NCBI RefSeq assembly: GCF_018687715.1
Contig: NC_056766.1
Span: 37,419,433 to 37,483,432, forward strand
DNA: 64,000 nt
Direction: 5' to 3'
From: Carya illinoinensis
Taxonomy: Eukaryota > Streptophyta > Magnoliopsida > Fagales > Juglandaceae
How positions within the stretch are numbered: the stretch's first letter is position 1; every line of letters starts with the position of its first letter. The position numbers and the translations under genes were made by a program. Positions 50,486-64,000 of this stretch are shown piece after piece. The notes beneath the pieces were generated by a model. The model was not told where the DNA came from. It did not search any database and saw only the letters and a list, made by a program, of their open reading frames with translations.

Positions 50486-51254
50486 TTAAACCATTGTATC
50501 TGTTTACCCACAGCCCAACACTGATCACAGGAGCCACTCCATATTATTAAACCATGTAACAGTTTATAAGCCAAGAGAACAGAGATCCTAAACAACTTCT
50601 TTAGTCTTAATTCCCTTCCATATATTTTATTTTATCATTTATTTAACGATTCAACATGATTAAGGTCGGAATATTTTGGGGGCAATTGTAGGGTCTTCAA
50701 CCCCCACCTACTGTACTTTAAATTATTATAATAATATTATCTACTTACAAAAAATGGAAAAAGTAAGAGTGATGCTAGGCTGCCAGCTAGAAATAATCGA
50801 TGGGCGTGCCACCTAAGTAAAACTTAACTTTTTAATTTTTTCATATTTTCTTTTCATATTTTTTAACACTTTTAAATATTTTAAAAAATATTAAAAAATA
50901 TCAATACACTAATAATCACTTCTATAATTAGAAAGTAAAAGAAAAAAAATTAAATGCATGAACAATTAAAATGAGGGAACAAAATAGAGGAACAAAGTAG
51001 CATTATTCAAAAAGTAATGAAAATAATACACAACTAAAATTTATGATATATTTGAAAAGTCATTAGCTAAAAAGTATATAAACTAACTTCTAGTTAATTA
51101 TTTAACATAAAAACTTACATAATCTATGAGAAGTACTTTTATATAGGATTTATTTGAAGTTGTCCATTTCCAAATTGGGAAAAGCTCACAGTCGATCAGG
51201 TGAAAACCCAATTTTAACACTAGCCAATAGAATTTTTCCATATAAGACATGCAA

Positions 51255-51427
51255 CAATTTTACATCTACACTCACATAACTCAGATTCTTCTTTATTTTT
51301 CATCTCTTCCCCTTCTTCTCTCTCTTTCTCTCGCCTCTACCAATTTTACATCTACACTCACATGTAACAGATTCTTCTTTATTTTTCATCTCTTCCACTT
51401 CTTTGCTCTCTTTCTCCTGCCTCCACC
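51255..51427. repeat. Tandem duplication, 2 x 86 bp
   Basis: The unit caattttacatctacactca ... tctcgcctctac at 51255-51340 is repeated at 51341-51427 with about ten differences. Pyrimidine-rich. Confidence 0.85.
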
Positions 51428-53506
51428 CCGCTGCAACTCCCCCCTCATCCCTCTCTAAATCTCTAAATACACTCTCATCGGAGCAATGTTCTCTCTAGTG
51501 TGTGTTTAATATGCGAATGGTGGCGTGTCTATGTGTCGCGTATTTTATTTGGGGTCTACATATCAATTCTGCTATAGGCAAGCACGTTGCGTACCGCTGC
51601 GCACCAAATGCTGACATGGCATGCTGTTTAAAAAAACAGATGAAAAGTTGAGAAAAAGGAGGGAAAGACGAAACAGAGATCTGGTGATGCCATTTTCATT
51701 TCTCTTCGAGTTATTCCTCCCCTCTATGGCGATCACCTCCTATGCGACCAGCTTCACAGATCTTCTCACCATTTTCATCTCTGCTTAGCCACTCGTCTCT
51801 CACTTTCTCTATTTGCAGCTGCTTGTTTGGATTCATCTATTTCTGGAGCACTACAGAAGTCGCCCTGTTCAGCTTGAAAGTTATATTAGAGTATAAGGTA
51901 GTCTTAGCAGGAGAATCGCACCCAACATACCACTTTCAGTTGTAAAAATCATCTTGCCGAAAAGGTATTTGCTTTCATATTATTTGTTTTATTGTTTAGC
52001 TAAAAAAAATATAGCTTTTCATCATTTTTCCTGAAGATAAACGGGATGATGTTTTCTCTATCCTCCATTGACTAGAAAAGTGTTATTCTAGGTTGGAAGC
52101 CGTCTTCGTATAGACATACACTTTGGAACAACGTACAGTGTCATCCCCTACCTTCTACCATTGCTGCCTTTGCCACCTCTCAACCACGCCACTACGGTAA
52201 CATCAATAAAACCCAATAATAATATTTTTTAACTATTAGTTAGTTATTCTGTTATTTGGTGCAATTTTTTGCAAGATGGATGGTGGTGGGCAGAACAATA
52301 TTTGGTATCATATGGAAAATTTTCTACTTTTAGAATCAAGGAGTTGACATTTTTGGATTAGAGTGTGATTGAAATCTATTTACCAACTGCTTTAAATCGT
52401 AGATTTGCTTCTTGTGTTTCTGAGTTCAGTTTTTTATTCCAAAGAGTTTAATTGATTCATAACAGGTCACCTACATAAATTTTTGATTCAAAAAATTATT
52501 TAATGATACACAGAAACTCACCAATTAGTACCTTTGAGACAAGATTACACTGGCATACACTAGGTATTACATTGTCTCACCATTCCAATTGCTTGCTTGC
52601 ATTTTAGCCTAAGTATTTTTTGGTCGGTGAGAATGGCCTCTTTATATTAACTCGTTTTCTCACAGCTTACCAACCGTACAGAATCATGTCAAAGTAATAT
52701 GGTACAAGTCCATTTTTGCTGAACTCGGGAAAGGAAAAATAATAAAGAGGAAAATAACAAATACCCAAGAGTCTTGCAACTACACACTACTTATGCCATC
52801 TACTCTGATCATCTTGGCCAGTTGTGTAGGATGTCAGTTACATCTCATTTTCATGAGAACTTTCTTCAAAAGTAGTAATTCTTCCTTTCTCTATTATCAG
52901 AGTTTGTATAAATGGTCTTTCATTGTTTGCTGCAATAGCAGCAAAATCTTTAGCTCCATCCAAATATTAGGTAGTTATTTAATTACTCCTTTAATCAAAC
53001 ATACTAAAAACATGAACACAATTTTTAATTCATGGTTTACGTTTGACTGGAGGAAGAGTGAATGTTGCCCAAGGAGGTAGTGAATGTCGCCCAATGAGGT
53101 AGAGATGATATATTGGGTGGTCAAAAAGAAGGCTGTATAAAAGCAATGTCTATATAGAATAAACCTGCACAACATTTAATTTCTAACACTATTTTCAAGG
53201 ATTGGAAATCAATACCTTTGCAGTAAAGTAGCTTTAGCTTTCAGGTTAAAGGTGCTAAATGGATTAAATCTAAAGAGCCCTCATTTAAATGTCCAGTTCA
53301 ATAACCCCTAAAACTAGAAACAACATTAATCTGTGTTGGCATTATTTTAGATATTTATAAGTTGTTTATGTAATTGAAAGATGTTTTATATAACTTAGTT
53401 CAATATGACTTTATATCTGGGTTGAAGTTGGATTTGTTTTAAATTATATATTTGATTTGTTTTGATGGTGTAAGATGATTTTTAAATGTTCTAAAATATT
53501 TTGCAG

Positions 53507-57370
<3,864 letters not shown>

Positions 57371-58062
57371 TGGTTGTAAGTCAGTAAGTTTGATAGAGCC
57401 ATTTTACCAGTTGTGGTTTGTGTCAATTGCTACATATGGGTTGGTGATTTTAATTGGAGTCTTTGGTACCCTTTTAACTCTGGAGAAATTACAAATTTGA
57501 CATAATTAATTTGCCTATGTAATCTATTGCATAAATATGGGCTTATTTTGATCTATATAAGAGTTGGGAGGCTAACATTGATCCCGTTCACCTCTTGAGG
57601 TTGTAAGTCAGTAAGTTTTGGTCTTTACCTCCAAATTATCACAACTGTAGTACAAATATGGCTTTTGTAAATCCGTTTGCTTATGTCATTGTTTGCTTTC
57701 CTATGTTCATACAAAGTAGTTTAGAATCTAAAAAAACAAACCATTAAGTTTTTAAAAGCAATATCTGATTTTTTGCTTATGCTATCAGGTATTCATATAT
57801 AGTTTATTTCGTGATTGAAATAGCTTTCAGACTATTTGTGTCTATTGTTGCGTGCTGTGATTTCAGATTAGATTTTTGGTAGATTCATGGCACTTTTGTG
57901 CAAAAATAAGAAGAGTAAGAGATTACTTGGCCAGATTTTGGATCCAGTCGAGCAAGAGATGGGTATATAAAAGCAAATCAAAGTGTGATTTTGTTGGAAA
58001 AATCCTTTATTTGCTATTGTAATTATTAGTTGATAGGTAACTTGAGAGCTGTTTCTACTGAT

Positions 58063-58372
58063 CATTTTGGAGTTTGTTGGCTACGGCATTTAGAAGCTGT
58101 TGTAGTTAAATAATTATGGATAACTGAACTATTATATTTTGAAATGTAAATATATAATTACTATTTCACATTTTTGGAGATGGTAATTACAATAGTTCAG
58201 TTATATAAAAGCCGATCAACTTGCAGGAATTTGTTGGAGAAATATGGCTTTTATTTGCTATTGCTTCATTTCATTTTGGAGTTTGTTGGCTACAACATTT
58301 AGAAGCTGTTGTAGTGATTTTTTTTTTGGATAACTGAACTATTATATTTTGAAATGTAAATATATAATTACT
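58063..58372. repeat. Direct duplication of about 100 bp, spaced by 209 bp
   Basis: The segment cattttggagtttgttggct ... aaatgtaaatatataattac at 58063-58162 recurs at 58272-58371. Between the copies, a 16-base complement of its ataactgaactatt core (aatagttcagttat at about 58193) also occurs, so the core is present three times in two orientations. Confidence 0.75.
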
Positions 58373-59225
58373 TGGTTAGAAGATAGATTCCTCCACACCT
58401 AATCTATACAAAACTTGAGAGCTTTTGTTGCTGAAATTTGTTTCCCAGTTCGGGAGATTTAATGCATGTCATATTGCTACTGTGTAAAGAACAAGAGGAA
58501 CGGGCTATATGGAAAAAATCTGAAGAGGAGATGCATGAGTTGATGGTGATGGCAGGAAGCATTTAGTGCGCCTAGATTTTGGGAAGGTGATAAATTTTTT
58601 TTCTTCACACCAGTTTGCTATCATGGCTTTTGGAGATCTGTAAAGCAATTGGAAAGAGGTTTGTGTAGCCACTAAGTATTTGACGGGTCTCAGATCAAAT
58701 AGTCAACCCATAAGTTCAATACAATATTTCTATTTTGGTTGGAACTTGGAAGACCAAAGTCGTAGGTTTGATCTGTTGCTAGAATATTTTCAGGCTTTAT
58801 AATGAGTTCCAATGATAAAGGACTACAGGATAATGAATGTAATTATACAAATATAATTCTATATGCTTTATAGAACTAGAAACACAGGTTGGAAAAATAT
58901 GAGTCAGCACTCTCATTTCATTCTTGCACGTTAAAGAAGGCATCAACCTTAATGTTCACTTTCAAGAACATATACATATACTAAATAAAGGAACCTACCA
59001 GGCAGAAACAATTTTGAGTCATGAAATGCAATCACATTCATTGATACTTTGAGCAGCATACAATTTCCAAAGTAGTGTCCCACATGATCCAAAATACATC
59101 ACAAATATTTCTTAAAAAAGTGCAGTACATATTCTAAGCAATTATAGAACTACTAATCTAAAAGCACAGATTAAAGTGTTCAGATATATACAATCTTAGC
59201 TTCAGCACAGATTTGTAGTACATAT

Positions 59226-59751
59226 TCAACGTGATAGTATCACGTACGAACAAACTAATATACAAATTGCCAAATAGATACGAAGCAATCTGCGTTCACA
59301 ACGGATGTCTGTATGTTGGCTTTGAATATCGAGTTGGTCATTGTGAACTCCCAACTCCATCTTTACGATCTCTTCCTCTCTTTTTCGAAGCTCTTCCTCC
59401 TTCCTTAAAATCTGAATTTCTTTCTTAAGGAGTTCTTTTTCTCTATCCTCACTGCTATCTGCCCATTTGAAATAGTTGCAGTAGGGCAACCCCTGATTAT
59501 AAACAAACAAATAACAAGTAAAATATCACAAATTTGGGTCAAACCCAAATGCATGTCAAAATAATTAAAATTGTTTGTACCTTCGTATTGTAATTTAGAC
59601 ACCCAAAGAATGATCGACCCAGATTTCTTCGCGTATACAATGTTCGAAGTGTAGCGGGCTTCCCACAAGTGCACATTGGGTTGTTCCTCGAAATTTGATT
59701 AATAAGAGAAGATGAAGAAACACACGATGATACATTTTCTTCAACAAACAT
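59226..59751 (-). CDS. GRF-type zinc finger, coiled-coil, tail-anchored small protein
   Basis: Two minus-strand exons, 59581-59751 and 59226-59492, join at a phase-0 GT-AG intron to an intact 145-residue protein. Residues 27-67 form a GRF zinc finger with Cys27 and Cys29 (CTCGKPATLRT), then GRSFFGC (Cys51) and YCNYFKW (Cys62). The intron splits the finger, and the motif is complete only after splicing, which supports the model. Residues 70-110 are a charged coiled coil (EKELLKKEIQILRKEEELRK). The C-terminus is one hydrophobic helix (IYLAICILVCSYVIL, about 128-142), so the protein is probably tail-anchored. It resembles the plant group often named At4g04775-like, of unknown function. GRF fingers elsewhere bind single-stranded nucleic acid. 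It lies in the candidate MULE, convergent with the FRS pseudogene, and is the only undamaged frame there. Confidence 0.75.
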
Positions 59752-62158
59752 TTTGCCAAACTACTGCCGCTCTTGTCCAATGTGAATAAAACAACCAATC
59801 TAGAATACTAAAAGAGTTTGCCTATAAAAGTTAGAACTTTTTTAAAAATCAAGAGTCTTTCAATCATGCAAATTAACAAAATAATGCGGTTAGACTCATA
59901 GGGAAACAATCTAAATTTTATAAGCCTCATGAACTTCGAAAGACATTAAAGGCATGGCCTTAAGCTGTACTTGCAAATTAAACAATAAGAGCGAAATACT
60001 ATGCAGTAACTAATTGGAGTTCTATGCTCTTATAGAACTCTCTAAAATTCTGATCAATGTAACTACATAATATTAATAATATATAGAGCACCTAGCATAA
60101 CAAATTTCTAACAATATAACCCTAACAAGGACAAAATTAGATTTGGTTGCACAGTCCAGCTTGATCAAATTTAAGTAGCTTAACTATACTCAAGACCAAG
60201 TGCAAATCTTAGCACTTGACTTTAATAAGGATAATGCCGTTATACTCAAAATCAACTCAGTCATCATTTTTAAAAAACCTATAATAAAAAAATCATTCAA
60301 TCACACACACATCACAAACTAATGGATGGAAATATAAAAAACAGATGATCCATCATTGTATAAGTGGAGACGTTCTAGAATAATATAACATAAAAACACC
60401 AGTCTAATCATGATAACTTTGCATGATTCCACAATGGAGATTAAACTGATTGGTCTAGAAGTTACTGGTCATGAGAACAAGAGCCACTCCCAACTCTTGA
60501 GAGATGAATGAAATCAAACCCATAAATCAAACTTCTGCATATTTAACTCTTTCTTGATGATGCAAACCCATAAATTTCAGAAAAAAGGAACTCATCAAAC
60601 AAGAAACAAAAAGGGAAAATCCACCTGATCTTGTTTTAAAAAATAGTAAGTATCTTTTTGAAAATGAGCATCCACCTGCATATGGAACATTAGCAGACAA
60701 TAGGTTGCTCCCAAAAACGCTGAGGTTTAGAAGTATTTGAGAGAATGCAAAGCAATTAGAATAGAGGGGAGGTTAACATGTGGGTATTACATGATTGAAT
60801 TTGTAGATGCATAGAAGATCTTAGCTTTAATGCAGAATATAGGAGAACCAGAATATTGGGAAGAAGAGAGAGAGAGAGAGAGAGAGGGTATCTCAAACCA
60901 AATTAATGATTTCTTTGACTTTCTTGTCAAAGCAAAATAGTTGCTTTTTACTATAATTTAGAAGCAGCAGAAACTATCGTGCGTTTTCAAACATGCTTCA
61001 GTTTGAATCCCATTATATATGTAAAGTCCTTGCAACTAATAATTGAATGGTTTGCCATGCGATGAACTTTAATTTGATCATCATACTATATGAATTTTTT
61101 TCCTTAAAATTCAAGTGTTTTCAATAAAGTGTTTTAAAAAAAAAAAAAAACCAGAGGAAAAAACCATTCCACATTCAAAAGTGGTGGTCATGATGATCTT
61201 AAAGAAATATCATGATAAGATGTATAATCGAAATAAACTAACAGAAAAATGTCATAGATATTATGATATGGGTAATATTGCTACTTGAATCCCCATTTGG
61301 CAACCATATTGCATTGCCACATGCTCATAATTTCTTCCTCTACGCACCAACCATCTAGCATATTAAATAAATACTACAAAATTAACAAGACATGTACTGA
61401 AACTAGGGACACTAAGCCGACAACAAATATTGATACTATCACCACAAACCTTAACAATTACAATTTCACATGGAAGTGGGGATAAGATTATGTACTGAAA
61501 ACTGCCTCTTTTGATGTTTTAGATCACATCATCAAGCAACCCAATTACCAAGGCAAATACAACCCGTATACTCCTTTAGTCAAATTAGAGACTACTATAT
61601 CCAGTCTCCAAAATCAAATCCCTAAGGTCTTTAAAGGTTAGAACACAACATGATGAAAATATCAAAGGCACAAGAAACATCATAAATAAAATTAATAATT
61701 TATAGTATAAAAAGAGGCATGAGAATAGGGACTTACTACTTAGGATTCACATGCAGAGTAATGGAGGTCCTTGAAAGCAAAAGCTGCATCTCAATAGAAA
61801 AAACAACAACACAATCAAAAGGTCACCGAAAATGGTGTACAAGTTGAAAATGAAACAGACATTGCAACTCACTCCATCTAGGTACTACACACTATCTAGA
61901 ATAAGTTTTTGTACTAAATAGAAAAATCTCCCAAAAAATCAAATCTGCACAATTTCACATCTCCAAAATAATTATTCTACACCAATTTAAAACCCCTTAG
62001 AATCGACACAATCCAAAAAGCTCAATACATTTAACTATAATATCCAAAACATCGTAACTTACAGTGGGGGAGAGAACGTCACGGGGACTGAGACGAGTAG
62101 GGAGGGGTTAGAACAGAAAATACATGGGGCTACCAAGGTTAGTAAAATACATTGGGTT
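59752..62158. other. Non-coding interior of the MULE, upstream of the GRF gene
   Basis: AT-rich sequence. On the minus strand it could hold the promoter and 5' UTR of the GRF zinc-finger gene. A (GA)n run lies at about 60866-60888 and an A run at 61138-61150. No other exon was recognised. Confidence 0.4.
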
Positions 62159-62159
62159 A

Positions 62160-62520
62160 GGGCGATTTCAATTTCGAAATCGATGTTGGAGGTTATTGAT
62201 TTCAATGTTGGAGAAAGAGGAAATGTGTTCTTCAGATGGGTTAGGGCTCTTGGTGATTTTGATTTCAAATGGGTTAGGGCAATTTCGATTTCGATTTCGT
62301 TGGTAGAGATTACTGATTTCGATGTTGGAGAAAGAGGAAAGTTGTTCTTCATATGGGTTAGGGCTCTTGGGGATTTTGACTTCACATGTGCATGGGTGAT
62401 TTCGATTTCGATGGTGGACTCTACTGATTTCTACGTTGGAGAAAGAGGAAAGGTGTTCTTCAGATGGGTTAGGGCTCACATCGGGATTTTGACTTCAAAT
62501 GGGTTGGGGAAACTGAAAAG
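62160..62520. repeat. Three-copy minisatellite, unit about 111-117 bp
   Basis: The word gttggagaaagaggaaa recurs at 62207, 62324 and 62435, each followed by ttcttcatatgggttaggg-type sequence and by attttgacttcaaatgggtt. The units also contain atttcgatttcgatttcg. Open frames run through the array on both strands because unit lengths are near multiples of three. These are probably not genes. It lies about 170 bp inside the right end of the candidate MULE. Confidence 0.8.
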
Positions 62521-62700
62521 GTTCCTGCTTGCAGTATCAAAATTGAATCTGAAAAGGTAGTCTTCAAAATTTCATTCCCGCTCCATACACCTCGGTTTGC
62601 TGTTGTCTTTAATGAAACGCATCGTTTCATTTTCCACGTCAGCCATTGGTACACAGTTGTTACGCGAGCTACCTGCATAAAGACTTTTCCACTACATATT

Positions 62701-63439
62701 CATACCTTGATAGCCAGATTTGGTAAAAGAGGTTTGCGAGGGGCTTCTTTTAGTATTCACTTCTCGATCCTTCCTAAGAGGGTGGATGGGTCACCGATTG
62801 CTAGATAGGCGAACTGGCCTACAGGCCATCCTCCACCCGTGGGCCTCAATTGGTAATTGATCCATCAGGCCTAGAAGTTATTTTTGAAGCCTGTAACATG
62901 TTTTTGAACTTGTTTTACAACCTTGTTGTGGGCATAAAAATAGCTTTCAGCCCATATCCAAAAAACAAACATATATACTTTTTCAATCTGAATATAAATA
63001 AGTTTATATCTAAAATATTATAAATTAATTTGAAAATCATTTCAATCCCTATATAAATTTTATAAATAAAAATTCAAAAATATTACTTAGTAATCTAAAA
63101 CTATTACAAGTAGTTTGAGTATTCTAAGAATGACAAATCTATTATAAATACTCTCCAAAGGCACCAAGAATCCAAGATGCAAAAAGTTAATAACCATATA
63201 TAGAACTTGAAACAAAATTGATGAAAATGAGAATTTGATGTCTTAAAAACATTACTTGAATTAGAAAAGATACAAAAATAAATACAAGACTACAAGGAAT
63301 GAATTAACAAACCATGTGTGTATCAATGTGCACTCGAAGTAAATTGAGATTGAGCCTTTTTTGCTGAATTTAATCGCACATCAATTGAAATCAAAATTAA
63401 TTTATAATAAGAAACATAACAAAAAAAAATTATAATAAA
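62701..63439. other. Non-coding sequence right of the MULE
   Basis: It contains a partly palindromic G/C-rich stretch at about 62775-62850 (gaactggcctacaggccatcc, gtgggcctc), then A/T-rich sequence. It may be the 3' part of the hAT element whose transposase follows on the minus strand. Confidence 0.35.
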
Positions 63440-64000
63440 GAATAAATTAAAAGCAATTACTGCTTTTGTCTTGATCGTCCTCCCCCTTGTAGTTGTCCAC
63501 AAAGTCCACCACTTACCAATCTCAATTTGCTGCCTTTTAATCCTATTTCGAGTGCAAATCAAAGCATCCATGGTGATAAAAGACAATGACCTCCCAAATG
63601 GGTCCAATATACGCCTTTGGTGCAATAAGTAGACTTTGAGGCTACTGTAGTAATAGAGATGACCAAGATACTTTGAACTATATCCCTAATGAAAGAATAT
63701 TTGACGACATTTATCTTCCACCTACATAAAATATCAAACTTCTCCATATATGGGTATAACTGTGTTGACAAGTATCTTTCTAAGTTCATTTAGTCATCTA
63801 AATTCTTATTCTCTATGGGTGTATTATCAAATTGCATACTTCACTTACGCTTTCTTTTCTACCGACATAAGTAGGAGGCGAAGAGGTAGTGGATGATGGA
63901 ACATCAATACTAATCCACTTGAATGAGGCAAATCATGATACAACTTATTAAGGGTGGTGTCTTAACCCTCAACACAAGTTGATCTGCTCATCATTTCCCA
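63440..64000 (-). pseudogene. hAT transposase C-terminal fragment, broken
   Basis: The minus strand encodes the hAT C-terminal dimerisation region: MNLERYLSTQLYPYMEKFDI, LCRWKINVVKYSFIRDIV, ITTVASKSTYC (intact copies have ASESAFST), then, after a frameshift near 63610, RRILDPFGRSLSF and DALICTRN. An in-frame stop precedes MNLERYL (LDD-stop at about 63791). The N-terminal BED finger and catalytic core would lie beyond the right edge of the window. The region moves hAT elements by dimerising the transposase. This copy is dead. Whether it mobilised any of the three short hAT elements in the window is unknown. Confidence 0.8.

Larger units (their letters stand above)
49814..51564. other. Intergenic DNA left of the Mutator-like element
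   Basis: AT-rich sequence containing one MITE (50276-50485) and one 86-bp tandem duplication (51255-51427). No gene was seen. Confidence 0.5.

Noticed and set aside
51742..51945. Plus-strand frame of 67 codons near the left end of the MULE
   Set aside because: Pyrimidine-rich leader-like sequence without similarity; more likely the 5' UTR of the FRS transcript.
62160..62520. CRISPR-like regular repeats
   Set aside because: Units are long and contiguous without unique spacers, and the genome is a plant nucleus.
62183..62560. Frames of 103-125 codons on both strands
   Set aside because: They come from the 111-117 bp minisatellite, whose unit length is near a multiple of three.

Overview
The window is nuclear DNA of a dicot plant. 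Its genes have many short GT-AG exons in an AT-rich background, and about half of the sequence is transposable elements. The repeat types (tRNA-type SINE, foldback MITEs, long LTRs ending GATATCACA) resemble those I recall from Fagales trees such as walnut, hickory or oak. That placement is inference; I ran no search.

There are three complete genes. A plus-strand FKBP-type isomerase like plastid FKBP17-2 (20621-22169, 3 exons) is followed by a plus-strand DUF1295 membrane protein (24176-27281, 9 exons) and a minus-strand golgin candidate 2 gene (29827-42390, 10 exons). As I recall the Arabidopsis annotation, the same three families are adjacent as At1g18170-At1g18180-At1g18190, so this is probably a conserved microsyntenic block. 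The first golgin intron appears to be a GC-AG intron. A last exon of a GT47 exostosin-like glycosyltransferase (2175-2837) lies at the left edge without visible upstream exons.

Layout. 1-3278: intergenic DNA and the GT47 exon. 3279-6834: a solo LTR with target duplication GATTG inside a MITE, then a hAT-type element (target duplication TAAATAAT) carrying a decayed SCL4/7-like GRAS fragment. 7547 to about 20300: nested gene-free LTRs of 2.2-2.5 kb. 20621-42390: the gene block, whose golgin introns hold a second hAT element, a Harbinger-like MITE, a SINE and a perfect hairpin. 44440-49813: a dead L1-type LINE interrupted by a third hAT element.

51565-62691 looks like one 11.1 kb Mutator-like element. 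It has diverged terminal inverted repeats and a near-perfect 9-bp target duplication. Inside are a multi-exon FAR1/FRS-type transposase pseudogene on the plus strand, a captured SRP54 exon, and an intact two-exon gene on the minus strand for a GRF zinc finger, coiled coil and C-terminal membrane anchor. The two long genes converge, like mudrA and mudrB of maize MuDR. The window ends in the C-terminal dimerisation region of a broken hAT transposase (minus strand).

All exon coordinates are read by eye from splice signals and family similarity. No transcript evidence was available.
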